Notes under the pieces: model-generated
What the model was told of the DNA's origin: nothing
Databases searched by the model: none
Seen by the model: only the letters and a program-made list of their open reading frames with translations
Position numbers and translations under genes: made by a program
Source: Asterias amurensis
Lineage: Eukaryota; Echinodermata; Asteroidea; Forcipulatida; Asteriidae
Length of the DNA stretch: 64,000 nt
Assembly: GCF_032118995.1 (NCBI RefSeq)
Contig: NC_092650.1
Coordinates: 10,292,001 to 10,356,000, forward strand
Direction of reading: 5' to 3'
In this document: piece by piece, positions 20,000 through 32,443 of the stretch
Position numbering within the stretch: the first letter of the stretch is position 1
Layout of the letters: every line of letters begins with the position of its first letter

Positions 20000-22900
20000 C
20001 TATACAAGTACTTGAACACGATAGCCTTGTACACCATTTTAGACAAAACTGGATAATTTCATGCAGAATTTGCTGATTGTCAATTTAATAAGTACATGTC
20101 CACATGGCTTTATACACAATTTCCAGGCATTTTTTGTTAATTGCAGGTAAAATTTGATAAGTAGGCAAGGCTATTGTACGCAATAGCTGCGTACACAATT
20201 TAAGGAGAAATTTCACAAGTACACAATGCTATCGCTTGTACACAATAGCCTTGTTCACATTTTCATGCAAATCTTGCTAATTGCCAGACAGAATTTGCTA
20301 ATTTTCTGACAAAATTTGATAAGAACACAAGACTTTTACCTTGTACATATGTTTAGGCATAAGTACGCAAGGCTATATTGTACACAATAGCTGCGTACAC
20401 AATTTCAGGCAAAATTTAATCAGTACACAAGGCTATTTATAGTCTTGCAATTTGATAAAGTACACAACTCCTGGCAAAGTTTGATAATTTCAGGCACACA
20501 AGGCCTTATACACAATTTAGGCAGAATTTCGGGAGTGAACAAATACAATTTCAGGAAAATTGTTGATATATTCAGGCAAAATTTGATGATTACACAAGGC
20601 TTGTACACTATTTTAAGGCAAAATGTGATAAGTACACAAGGGTATTACACCGTTGTACTTGTTTTAGGCAGAATTTAGGGATGTTTCAGACAATTTTGAC
20701 ATGTTCAGGCGAAATTTGATAAGTACACAAGTTACTTGTTTTTAGGCAGAATTTTGAGAGTACACAAGGCTATAGTCTTGTACACAAGTACACAATTTCA
20801 GGAAAAGTTTTGATATATTCAGGCAAAATTTGATAATTTCAGGCAAATTTTGATGATTACACAAGGCTACAGTCTTGTACACTATTTAAGGCAAAATGTT
20901 TTAAGTATACAAGGCTATATAACACCCTTGTACTTGTTTTTAGGCAGAATTTAGGGAGTACACAAGTTTTGTACACAAGTAGACAATTTCAGGCCAAATG
21001 TTGATATATTCAGGCAAAATTTGATAATTCCAGCAAAATTGATGATACACAAGGCTACAGTCTTGTACAGTATTTCAGGCAAAACTTGTTAATTTTAGGC
21101 AAACTTTGGTGAATACACAAGGCTATAGTACACAAGGACAGGTGTCCTTGTGTTAAGTACACAAGACTGTATACAATTTCAGGCAAAATTTGATTGTTTC
21201 AAGCTAAAATTGGTGTAGCAATGCTTTAGCATTGCAGGCCTACACTTTTTCAGTCAAAAATTTGTTAATTTTAGGCAAAATTGTTTTGGGGCAGAATTTA
21301 TATTCAGGCAAAATTTGTACACAAGGCTTGTGTACAGTAGAGTCTTGTACTTATTTTCAGGCAAAATTTGATAATTTCTGGCAAATTTGATGATTTCAGG
21401 CAAATTTGATGATTACACAATTGGCTACAGTCTTGTACACTATTCCAGGCAAAATGTGATATGTAGACAAGGCTATTATACTCTTGTACTTGTTTTTAGG
21501 CAGAATTTAGGGAGTACACAAGGCTACAGTCTTGTACACTATTTCAGGCAAAATTTGAACATTTCAGGCAAAATTTGATGATTACACAAGTACACATCTC
21601 CTGGCAAAGTTTGATAATTTTAGGCACACAAGGCCTTATACACACTTTCAGGCGAAACCTGGTAAATACAAATGGCTATAGTAGTGTACACATTAGCCTT
21701 GAATAGATTTTTAGGCAAAATTTGATAATTTCAGGCCAAATGTTGATGATAAACAAGGATAAAGTCGTGTAATTTGACCATTTCATGCAAACTTTGGTGC
21801 ATACACAAGGCCAGGTGATCTTGTTTAGTACACAATTGTATACAATTTCAGGCAAAATTTGATCGCTTCAGGCAAAATTTGAAAGCTCACAAGGCCAAAT
21901 TCAGGCAAAGTTTGGTAACTTCAGACAAAATTTGATCAGTAGGCAGAATTTAGGGGGTACACAAGTACACAATATTAGACAAAGTTTGATATATTAAGGC
22001 AAAATTTGATAAAGTTCACAACTCCTGGCAAAGTTTGATAATTTCAGGCACACAAGGTTTTATACACACTTTCAGGCAAAACCTGGTAAGTAAAAATGGC
22101 TTTAGTAGGGTACACATTAGCCTTGAACACATTTTCAGCGACCATTTTATAATTTCAGGCCAAAAGTTGATAACACAAGTCTTACACTATTTCAGGCAAT
22201 ATTTGCTACTTTTCAGACAAAATAAACAAAAAATAGTAGAAAAGGCTGGTTAAGTAGACAATTTTAGGCAAAACTTGAAAGCTTCATGCAAATATGAAAG
22301 GCTAAAAATTTTTACACATTTTCAGGCAACAATTGATAGTCTCAGGCTAAAATTGAAAGTACACAAGGCTTTAGTCTTGTACACAATAAGTCTGTGCACA
22401 ATTTGAAATATACACATTGCTTTAGTCTGTACACAATTTCAGGTCAAATTCGATAATTCCAGGGAAAGTACACAAGGCTTGTTTACTGTATAGTTCTTAT
22501 TTTCAGGCAAATTTGATCATTTCAAGCAAAATTTGATGATTACACAACGCTACAGTCTTGTAGGCCTACACTATTTCAGGCAAAATTTGATAATTTCAGG
22601 CAAAATTTAATAATTTCAGGCAAAGTTTGATGATTACAAAAGGCTACAGTTTTGTTCACTGTATCAGGCAAAATTTGATAATTTCAGACAAAGTTTGATA
22701 ATTTCAGACAAAATTTGATGATAACACTGTTTTAGGCAAAATTTGATCATTTCAGGCAAAATTTGATCAGTACACAAGGTTATAAGTCTTGTACTTGTTT
22801 GAAGGCAGAATTTAGGGAGTACACAAGTCTTGTACACAAGTACACAATTTCAGGCAAAATTTGATATATTCAGGCAAAATTTGATAAGTGCACAAGGCTT

Positions 22901-25900
22901 GTGTACCGTATAGTCTTGTACTAATTTTCAGGCAAAATTTGATAATTTCAGGCAAAATTTGATGATTTCAGACAACATTTGATGATTACACAAGGCTAAG
23001 GTCTTGTACACTATTTCAGGCAAAATTTGATAATTTCAGAAAAATTTTGATAATTTCAGACAAAATTTGATGATTACACTATTTCAGGCAAAATTTGATG
23101 ATTACACAAGGCTTGTACTTATTTTCAGGCCAAATTTGATCAATTAAGGCAAAGTTTGAAGATTACAAGGCTATAGTTCTGTACACTATTTCAGGATAAG
23201 TTTGATGATTAAACAAGGCTACAGTCTTGTACACTATTTCAGACAAAATTTGATCAGTACACAAGGTTATAGTCTTGCACTTGTTTTTAGGCAGAATTTA
23301 GGGAGTACACGAGGCTATAGTCTTGTGCAGAAGTACACAATTTCAGGCAAAATTTGATGATTACACAAGGCCACAGTCTTGTACACTATTTCAAACAAAA
23401 TTTGATCAGTACTTGTTGTAAGGCAGAATTTAGGGAGTACACAAGGCTATAGTCTTGTACACAAGTACACAATTTCAGGCAAACTTTGATGATGACACAA
23501 GGCTATAGTCTTGTACTTATTTTCAGGCAAAATTTGATCATTTGAGGTAAAATGTGATGATTACACAAGGCTACTGTCTTGTAAACTCTTTCAGACAAAA
23601 TTTGATGAGTACACAAGGTTATAGTATGGACTTGTTTTTAGGCAGAACCTAGGGAGTACACAAGGCTATAGTCTTGTTCTTATTTTCAGGCAAAATTTGA
23701 TGATTACACAAGGCTATATAGTCTTGTACTTAATTTCTGGCAACATTTGATCATTTGAGGCAAAATGTGATGATTACACAATGCTACAGTCCTGTACACT
23801 ATTTTCAGGCAAAATTTTATCATTTCAGGCAAAGTTTGATGATTACACAAGGCTACAGTGTACTAGTTCAGGCAAAATTTGATAATTTCAGAAAAAAAAT
23901 GATGATTACGCTATTTCAGGAAAATTTTTATAATTTCAGGTAAAATGTTATCATTTCAGGCAAAATTTGATCAGTACACAAGGTTATAGTCTTGCACTTG
24001 TTTTTAGGCAGAATTTAGGGAGTACGAAAAAGCTATAGTCTTGTACACAAGTACACAATTTCAGGCAAAATTTGATGATTACACTAGGCTATAGTCTTGT
24101 GGTTATTTTCAGGCCAAATTTGATCATTTGAGGCAAATTGTGATGATTAAACAAGGCTACAGTCTTGTACACTATTTCAGACAAAATTTGATCAGTAAAC
24201 AAGGTTATAGTCTTGTACTTGTTTTTAGGCAGAATTTAGGGAGTACACAAGGCTATAGTCTTGTACACAAGTACACAATTTCAGGCAAAATTTGATGATT
24301 ACACAAGGCTATAGTCTTGTACTTATTTTCAGGCAAAATTTGATCATTTCAGGCAAAATGTGATGATTACACAAGGCTACTGTCTTGTAAACTCTTTCAG
24401 ACAAAATTTGATGCGTACACAAGGTTGTCTGGACTTGTTTTTAGGCAGAACCTAGGGAGTACACCAGGCTATAGTCTTGTTCTTATTTTCAGGCAAAATT
24501 TGATTATTTGAGGCAAAATGTGATGAATACACAAGGCTACAGTCTCTACACTATTTCAGGATAAATTTGATAATTTCAGGCAAAATTTGACGATTACACA
24601 AGGCTACAGTCTTGTACACTATTTCAGACAAAATTTGATAATTACACTATTTCAGGCAAAATTTAATCATTTCAGGTAAAATGTTATCATTTCAGGCAAA
24701 ATTTGATCAGTACACAAGGTTATAGTCTTGTACCTGTTTTAAGGCAGAATTTAGGGAGTACACATGGCTATAGTCTTGTACACAAGTACACAATTTCAGG
24801 CAAAATTTGATGATTACACAAGTTATTTTCAGGCAAAATTTGATCATTTGAGGCAAATTGTGATGATTACACAAGGCTACTGTCTTGTACACTCTTTCAG
24901 ACAAAATTTGATGAGTACACAAGGCTATAGTCTTGCACTTGTTTTTAGGCAGAATTTAGGGAGTACACATGGCTATAGTGTTGTGCACAAGTACACAATT
25001 TCAGGCAAAATTTGATATATTCAAGCAAAATTTGATAAGTGCACAAGGCTTGTGTACCGTATAGTCTTGTACTAATTTTCAGGCAAAATTTGATAATTTC
25101 AGGCAAAATTTGATGATTTCAGACAACATTTGATGATTACACTATTTCAGGCAAAATTTGATGATTACACAAGGCTTGTACTTATTTTCAGGCCAAATTT
25201 GATCAATTAAGGCAAAGTTTGAAGATTACAAGGCTATAGTTCTGTACACTATTTCAGGATAAGTTTGATGATTAAACAAGGCTACAGTCTTGTACACTAT
25301 TTCAGACAAAATTTGATCAGTACACAAGGTTATAGTCTTGCACTTGTTTTTAGGCAGAATTTAGGGAGTACACAAGGCTATAGTCTTGTACACAAGTACA
25401 CAATTTCAGGCAAACTTTGATGATGACACAAGGCTATAGTCTTGTACTTATTTTCAGGCAAAATTTGATCATTTGAGGTAAAATGTGATGATTACACAAG
25501 GCTACTGTCTTGTAAACTCTTTCAGACAAAATTTGATGAGTACACAAGGTTATAGTATGGACTTGTTTTTAGGCAGAACCTAGGGAGTACACCAGGCTAT
25601 AGTCTTGTTCTTATTTTCAGGCAAAATTTGATGATTACACAAGGCTATATATATAGTCTTGTACTTAATTTCTGGCAACATTTGATCATTTGAGGCAAAA
25701 TGTGATGATTACACAAGGCTACAGTCCTGTACACTATTTCAGGATAAGTTTGATAATTTCAGGCAAAATTTGATGATTACACAAGGCTATAGGCTTGTAC
25801 TTATTTTCAGGCAAAATTTGATCATTTCAGGCAAAGTTTGATGATTACACAAGGCTACAGTGTACTAGTTCAGGCAAAATTTGATAATTTCAGAAAAAAA

Positions 25901-26405
25901 AATGATGATTATGCTATTTCAGGAAAATTTTTATAATTTCAGGTAAAATGTTATCATTTCAGGCAAAATTTGATCAGTACACAAGGTTATAGTCTTGCAC
26001 TTGTTTTTAGGCAGAATTTAGGGAGTACGAAAAAGCTATAGTCTTGTACACAAGTACACAATTTCAGGCAAAATTTGATGATTACACTAGGCTATAGTCT
26101 TGTGGTTATTTTCAGGCAAAATTTGATCATTTCATGCAAAATTTGATGATTACACAAGACTACAGTCTTGTACACTATTTCAGACAAAATTTGATAATTT
26201 CAGACAAAATTTGATAATTTCAGATACAAATTTATGATTACACTATTTCAGGCAAAATTATATCATTTCAGGCAAAATTTGATCATTTCAGGCAAAATTT
26301 TATAAGCACACAAGGACATAGTCTTGTACTTGTTTTTAGGCAGAATTTAGGGAGTACACAAGGCTATAGTCTTGTACACAAGAACACAATTTCAAACAAA
26401 ATTTG
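20000..26405. repeat. Complex minisatellite, ACAAGGCTATAGTCTTGTAC / CAGGCAAAATTTGAT
   Basis: More than 6 kb built from two short words: TTTCAGGCAAAATTTGAT (with -AAT or -GAT spacers) and ACAAGGCTATAGTCTTGT, plus an intermittent CTTGTTTTTAGGCAGAATTT/AGGGAGTACAC. The second word is a near-perfect palindrome that could form a short hairpin. The left part (20.0-22.3 kb) is more diverged than the right. Long near-identical blocks recur: 22860-22990 with 25015-25145, and 23488-23660 with 25422-25593. Small open frames (60-83 codons) are repeat artefacts. Confidence 0.92.
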
Positions 26406-26410
26406 ATACT

Positions 26411-27720
26411 AATTTTAATAATAATTTATTCATTTATATTGCGCCCATTCCAAAAAATGTACACAAGCGCATAACAAAGTATTTATAATAACATAACTTT
26501 TAACAACAGGAAAATATACAGCAATCCAAACAAACTGAAAATACAAGAACCTTACAGGACAATCCGAAGAGTTCAAATTGCAAAACATAAGATAGACCAA
26601 AAACAAACTAGTAAAGGAACAATATATTTATATGCACAATCAGTAAAAAGCTTCTTTAAAAAGATAAGTCTTAAGGACCGATTTAAAAATATTGAGGCTG
26701 CCAGCGATCCTAGTATGAGGGGGAGTTTGTTCCAGAGGTGGGGAGCACTACATTCAAAGGCCTTGTCCCCAAGAGCGGCCTTACTACAACCAACAGGGTG
26801 ACTAAGAAAAATACCATTATCAGAACTGCGAAGGCCTCAGCGAGATAGGGGTTTGATCGAAACAAGCCTAATTAAAAACTGAGGAGCTAAAATATGAAGA
26901 ATTTTGTAAGTGATCATTCAAATTTTAAATTCAATTCTAAACCGAACAGGGAGCCAATGTAAATCCATAAGTAGTGGAGAAATATGGCAATATTTGAAAG
27001 CATTACAGACCAGCCTGGCACAAGCATTTTGCACTCTCTGGAGTTGTTTAATCTTAGTGTTGGGTAAGCCATAAAAAAAGACTATTACAGTAATATAGTC
27101 TATTAGAGACAAACACATGAATGAGTGTTTCAGTACATTCCTTAGACAAAAAATTTATTATGCGCTTAATGTTATGCAAATAATAAAATGCACTACCACA
27201 AACTTTAGAAATGCGAGTTTTCATTGACATATTGGCATCAAACCATGCACCTAGACTTCGGGCAAGGGAAACAGGTGACACAATTGACTGCCCAACCTGA
27301 ATACCATCCAGTGTAACCTTCGATAGTTGCTGACGGGTACCTATGATCAAGAATTCAGTTTTATTGTCATGTAGATACAAACCATTACATGCAAATAATT
27401 ATAATTATGAGACAGTTTACCATTAATCGAAACCCTTTGTGATCTGCCATCAAGGTATGAGCGAAACCAGTTAAGGGCTGTACCATCAATTCCAAAGCGA
27501 GACTTAAGTGTACTCAGTAAAATACCATGATCCAGTGTATCAAATGCAGCACTTAAATGTAATAAAACCAACAGGGTAACATGTTTTCTATTCATAGCCA
27601 TTAACAAATCGTTTTGAATTTTCAACAGAGCAGTTTCGGTACTATGGAATTTGCGGTAAGCAGACTGCATCAATGAGTAAAAGTTATTCTAAGTCAGACA
27701 AGATTGTAACTGACATGCTA
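26411..27720 (-). pseudogene. CR1/Jockey-type LINE, 5-prime truncated and internally deleted
   Basis: Read on the minus strand: reverse-transcriptase start QSAYRKFHSTETALLK, then LSAAFDTLDHGILLSTLKSR (motif A, with the catalytic Asp in AFD), GTALNWFRSYLDGRSQRVSI, then an abrupt jump to LHDNKTEFLIIGT. About 70 residues that should hold the GxLLF stretch and the catalytic YADD box are missing, so it cannot be active. It continues LGAWFDANMSMKTRISKV, a frameshift, KIKQLQRVQNACARLV and LHWLPVRFRIEFKI, with more frameshifts toward the 3-prime end (region 26700-26900). The 3-prime tail is ATATTGCGCCCATTCC-like in the plus sense (26432-26450) with ATT-type repeats. It sits inside the minisatellite, which resumes at about 27725. 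Confidence 0.85.
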
Positions 27721-27724
27721 CAGG

Positions 27725-28610
27725 GAAGTACACAAGCCTTGTGTACCGTATAGTCTTGTACTTATTTTCAGGCAAAATTTGATAATTTCAGGCAAAATTT
27801 GATAATTTCAGGCAAAATTTAATTATTACACAAGGCTACAGTCTTGTACACAATAGTTCAACAGTTTTAGTTTAAGAACAACACTTTTGTAAGTATGCAA
27901 GGCCTGTACATCTTTTCAGGCAAAATGTGATAGTTCAGAATTTGTACACAAGGCTATAGTTTTCAACACAAACATTGTCAACCAAACTTGATAACACACA
28001 TTTCCTAAGCCTTGTCAGATTCAGGCAAGGTTTGATAACGTTCAGGCAAAATATGGCAACTGTACAAGGCTATATTATTATTATTATATAGGCCTGAGAT
28101 ACAGTTTCAGGCAAAATTTGATAATTTTAGGAGAAAAAGTACACGAGGCCTTGTAAACATTTTCAAGCAACATTTGACAACTACACAAGACATATGCACC
28201 AGTCTAGTAAGTACTAGCTCTTACATTTTCAAGCAAAGTGTTTTTCTGTACGGAAAGTGTATAATGGCTTTAAACACATTTCCAAACACACAAGCCTTTT
28301 ACACATTTTGTAGCAAATGCTATACAAGTAGCACATTTGAACACTTTTTCAGGCAAAGTTTTATAAGTACACAAGGCTGTATAAAGCACTGTACAAACAT
28401 TTTCGGCAAAGTTTAAATTTTAGTAAAGGAGGCTGAGGTACAATAGCCTTGTACACAATTTCTGGCAAATTTAATGCAAAATCTTATCAGTACACAAGAC
28501 CTAATACACAATTTCAGGCAAACCTTGGTAAGTACAAATTTTAGTAACTAACCCAATAGCTTTGTACAAATTTGATAAGTACACAAAGGCCACATTATTA
28601 TTATGGTTAA
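27725..28610. repeat. Minisatellite continued after the LINE
   Basis: The same CAGGCAAAATTTGATAAT and ACAAGGCTACAGTCTTGTAC words resume, soon becoming sparse and diverged (28.0-28.6 kb). TTATTATTATTATATAGG lies at about 28075. Confidence 0.85.
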
Positions 28611-28726
28611 TTTAGTTAGCACTGGGACAAGAAAAACAAATACATACAATGATTCGTAGATCTGTTGCCCTACATTTGGAATACACAATGAAATTAATAA
28701 GGGAATCAAAGAGTAGGCGACGAGTT

Positions 28727-28842
28727 CTTAAACGGACGTTTAAAAATGGCAGGGTTGTGGCCATGTGATAAAGGCTTGAGCGGAAGGCGAGGGCCTTTAT
28801 CGCACCGTAACGACCCTGCAAGGATTTAAACGTCCGCTTTAG
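28727..28842. repeat. Hairpin-forming inverted repeat, arms about 55 bp
   Basis: CTTAAACGGACGTTTAAA on the left pairs with TTTAAACGTCCGCTTTAG on the right, and GATAAAGGC...GCCTTTATC closes the centre. It is flanked by unclassified sequence at 28610-29400, where frames of 74-87 codons have no motif. Confidence 0.75.
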
Positions 28843-29410
28843 ATATGGAGTCACTACTCTTTTATTCCCGTTCATAAATGCCCTTATGTTTAAAGCAACT
28901 TAATTTACCAGGTATAGACAGTGTGACACTGTTTCATTTGCGTTTTTTGCGCGTCGGTCGGTGTGTAATACGCGCTGTTAATAATAGCTATGCCAATTGT
29001 GTTCCACATAATTCAATTTGGCGTACATTAGCTTTTGCGCCCAACACACAAAGCTTTTCAAAATTTCAAAATCTTTTGTACTTGAAAAAGATCCTTTACT
29101 AATTTCGTTGTATGGATTAGACAAGTGATGATCACAGGTAACACAAAGAAGCTGAGTTTGTCTCATTTCTGTTACATCTTTGTAAAATAGTTCACCTGCT
29201 GGGTGATTTAGCTTGAACAAAACATCCATGCAGTAAGCATTGTGTTTACATCAATATTCTTCAATATGCCTAATTAAATGAACTGCATACTGTACAAAAT
29301 CCGTTTACACACAAATCACTTTACGTCAAGTTGGCTAGTTGTGCTATAATAGAAATGTGTTAAAACTCCAAACTCTGTTTTTACTTATTTGTTTTAAATT
29401 TTATTTACAG
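28843..29410. other. No recognisable feature
   Basis: Unique-looking sequence with one CpG-richer patch (TTTTTTGCGCGTCGGTCGGT near 28943). Overlapping frames of 74-83 codons on both strands; neither shows a domain. Confidence 0.4.
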
Positions 29411-29966
29411 TAAGGGACAATTTCAAAATTAAACAAGCGGTAACTCGGGGGCTTTTTAAGAATCACCCGAGGTAATACAGGGTATTTACAGCCTTGCATA
29501 CGAACAATAGAGTCATGAATATCCATCTGCACATGCTGGGTCAACTTGGGCATGGTTGGGTGACCGCGGATACAAAGAGCAATTTAACAAAAGGCAAGAT
29601 TTTTGTGTGGGATTACTTTAGCAAGGGATGATCGGATTAGTGACAGCTGCCTGGCTGCTCCAATAAATGGTCTGCTGATCCATTCAGGTACTCATCGGTT
29701 CTAAAGAAACCAATGGACCACAAACTCCACTTATCTATTGTTGAACAGTATCAATTACGAATTAAATGAGCCTCTGCCAAACCAAAGGGCTGCCGGCAGC
29801 GATATCAGAGAAGTAAACTGGGCTCTCTGTGGCCCCAAGAGCGATGTTCATTGACCTGTAGATAATTAGCTCATTATGGTCCGACTTCCTTTTGCCTCGT
29901 AATACCCCGGGGGAAAATGAAGATTTACCCCGAGTTACCGATTGTTTAATTTTGAATTCGCCCCTA
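29411..29966. mobile_element. Non-autonomous TIR element, about 555 bp
   Basis: Ends TAAGGGACAATTTCAAAATT and AATTTTGAATTCGCCCCTAA are inverted copies, followed inwards by AAACAAGCGGTAACTCGGGG and its inverted counterpart CCCCGAGTTACCGATTGTTT; similarity continues for about 70 bp (GAGGTAATAC / GTATTACGAGG type). The interior encodes nothing. Superfamily and target-site duplication not determined. Confidence 0.7.
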
Positions 29967-30169
29967 ATGCCGGTAAAAATCACAGTTACTTACTGGCAAC
30001 TCAGCTGACAGTAAATTACTGTAATTTTTAAGAGCAAAGTTTTACAGTTTACCCTTTCAAACATTTTAGGCAAAATTTGATAGTACACAAGGCCTTAGTT
30101 CTCTAAAAAACAAAGACAGTAAAATCATACACAACCTGGAACGTACAAGAAAACTTAAATTGTGTTTAC

Positions 30170-30348
30170 CTAAATTTTCAAAGGACTGCAACTTGTGTGT
30201 CTACAAAAAAGCTTCTTGGCATCAAAAGGTTCTTTAAGGGCTCGAATCTCTTCAACAGTGTTTCCATCAGGCCTGCTGGGCTGCCTCCCTGCACATCTTG
30301 TCGCAAATCTTCTCGCACATCTTATAAATGTCTCATTCTCAATGATTG
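30170..30348 (-). pseudogene. Exon A of module, open copy (58 codons)
   Basis: Starts after a good acceptor (CTTTACTTGCAG, minus strand) and reads openly for 58 codons to a TAG at 30172-30170: IENETFIRCARRFATRCAG then RQPSRPDGNTVEEIRALKEP, FDAKKLFCRHTS. This is the best-preserved version of exon A; the versions at 8069-8238, 15947-16098 and 32443-32270 carry stops in the same frame. It might be a terminal exon. Cysteine/arginine-rich, no known domain. It lies within a block directly duplicated at 32290-32750. Confidence 0.4.
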
Positions 30349-30640
30349 CTGCAAGTAAAGTAAAGCAATGGGGTTTGAACAGAGAAAATTGTTCTGAGGT
30401 CGGCCGCTCTAGTAAACATTTCCTTGTTCAAACCTAAGTTGTTTAAGATCTACCATAAGTCAGTTTCCCTTCAGGTTTTCCTACTTGATAAGTAAAGTAA
30501 GGAGTACATGATGAAAAATCTTTGTTGCAATTTTGGGAATCAATGTGGTACATGGATTCCCTAAAGATTGTGCCATATTGTGCGCCTTTTAAGGCAAGAC
30601 AAAAAGAACAAGGCTACCATAACTAATATTGGCAAACAAC
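30180..30640. repeat. Direct duplication, copy 1 (partner 32290-32750)
   Basis: Shared phrases in the same order include AAAAGCTTCTTGGCATCARA, GGGCTGCCTCCCTGCMCATC, GCAAATCTTCTCGCACATCT, CCTTGTTCAAACCTAAGTTG and GAAAAATCTTTGTTGCAATT. Spacing between copies is about 2.1 kb. The order is kept, with several indels. Confidence 0.8.
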
Positions 30641-31090
30641 GCCTCTCATGATATTCATAGGCACATTCTTCAGGGGTTCTGACGAATGTATAGTCTCTAT
30701 CTTCACCAACATACACACAAAAGGAGATTCCATCATCTCCAAATAACGCCTCTCATGATATCTTTGATATTATGTTTTCTGTGGCGATTGCATTGTCCAT
30801 TTAACAACATCATGTAAATTATGCATAAACAACAAAAATGACCCATTCTCATTGATACAATGCACTGACCTGATTCCAATCTTCTTCTTGCAAGCTTAAG
30901 TGCAGAACCGACCATGACACAAATAATGATGATGCTTGATTTCCCATCAAACTTGAAGATATATCTCACTCTGTTTAACCATATCTGCAAATAAAATATT
31001 TGAACATCAACTTAACTGACCTGGATTTTTAAAAGATTTCTGTGATGAGCAAGGATAACAGCCACCAGAACAGATTTACAACAGTATGAA
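30640..31090 (-). pseudogene. Exon-module copy 3: exons X, C and tail block
   Basis: Minus-strand exon X is 31090-31021 (acceptor GTATTAACAG, donor CCAG|GTCAGT). Exon C is 30984-30870 (acceptor TTTGCAG, donor TCAG|GTCAGT) and reads FDGKSSIIIICVMVGSALKL then ARRRLES, colinear with FDEKSSSTLVVSKRKVGSAL in the copy at 9694. The tail block at about 30760-30640 matches 311-425. X and C join in an open frame with each other, but exon B upstream (31637-31529) would enter in a different phase and hits a stop, so I treat this as a pseudogene. Confidence 0.5.
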
Positions 31091-31528
31091 CTGTTAATAC
31101 GCTCTTCCATGTAGAAGGGTGGAATTTTTTATTATTCTTTTTTTTGCTGACAGGAGTGTGGCTTTTGTTCTATTAAGATCAAACCCCTCTGTTTTTCAAA
31201 AAGATTTTCATTTATTATGTGGTTTGGTAATTGCACATGTGCCATTGATTTCTCATACCCCCTACTTGTATATCATCTTGAAGCTACCTCAGTCTACATT
31301 TACACATACAAAACGCAAAGGGTCCAAATCAAAGGCTATCTATAATATGTAACTGTTGTTCGTATTATTTGTGGAGTAAAATATATTGTTCTCTAAAAAA
31401 GAAGGAAAAAACACAATTTATATCGACTATATATCGATATGGATCATTCTTCAGTCCTGTTATAAATGTATTTTTTTATACATGGACCATTGGTCATTGT
31501 TGTCAATGATAATTCAAATCAGTATTAC

Positions 31529-31637
31529 CTGAACATCCCTCATCGCCAAACAAAATCTGAGCAGAACCTAAACATTTGAAGAGGTTTTCCATCTTCTCAT
31601 TCAACTATGAGCTTTTCAGGTCATGTCTCTTGTAGAC
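31529..31637 (-). pseudogene. Exon B of module copy 3
   Basis: Acceptor GTTTTCTTTGCAG and donor TCAG|GTAATA match those of exon B at 8909-9026, and the ends of the exon are the same (GTCTRYAAGAGRCATGACC; AAAACCTCTTCA). It reads VYKRHDLKSS, a stop, then LNEKMENLFKCLGSAQILFG. Nine bases shorter than the plus-strand copy. The stop and the shared context make it a relic. 31638-32270 beyond it shows nothing recognisable apart from short frames without motifs. Confidence 0.5.
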
Positions 31638-32269
31638 CTGCAAAGAAAACACCAACATTCAGAATTTAGAAAATTACACGAACCAGTTTCAACATCGATA
31701 GAAATATGTTATGAAATTCAGATTGGCTTTAATACCTTTCTCATTATGCACTACGTGTGAAATCAAAGACTGTGAGATGACATGCACTGTTACATACACT
31801 TCTTCTCTACATCCAAGAGTACAAATGGGCACATAATACATGAGGTTTTGGTGTTGACGTTCCCCTTGCACAAAACATTGAGGCAGCTTGCATTGCGGCT
31901 TCAAGTTGTCAACAATGGAAAGCAAAAAGGACTGAAATCAGTGCTGCTAAAAAATTTAAGCCTAGCACGCCAGCTATCCATTATAGGATGTTTCAAACTC
32001 AAAGTTCCAGGGGTTAAGACCAAGAATTAGGTATTCTGGGAAATAGTTGCACAGTGAAAATATACACCACTGGGAACGACTTCTTCCATGAAGGCAATAA
32101 GCTTTTTCCATAATGCTGATTAAATTCATGCATACCTAAAGACACCAATGACTTGCCAAACTTGTGTAGAAGGCAGCCGCACAAAGTTGGCTTCAATGTG
32201 CCACAACTAGGTCATTTTAATGAAAACTGTTCAACTTAATTAAATCTAGAAGAGAAAAAAAACTTGAGT

Positions 32270-32443
32270 GTACATTGCCATGTGTGTCTTGCGTGATGAT
32301 TGAAAGGGTTTCACTACAGAAAAGCTTCTTGGCATCAGAAGGCACTTGAACATCCTGTGCACTAGGCCTTGCTGGGCTGCCTCCCTGCCCATCTTTTCGC
32401 AAATCTTCTCGCACATCTTTGATTGTTTAACTGTCCACGATTC
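32270..32443 (-). pseudogene. Exon A of module copy 3
   Basis: Begins after CTTACAG on the minus strand and contains the exon A landmarks (GATGTGCGAGAAGATTTGCG; GGGAGGCAGCCCAGCA; GATGCCAAGAAGCTTTTCTG). In the frame used by the copy at 30348 it begins RCARRFAKRWAGRQPSKA and then stops. Other frames are longer by chance (up to 101 codons). With 31637-31529 and 31090-30870 it gives the order A-B-X-C on this strand, the same A-B-C order as the plus-strand gene. Confidence 0.45.
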
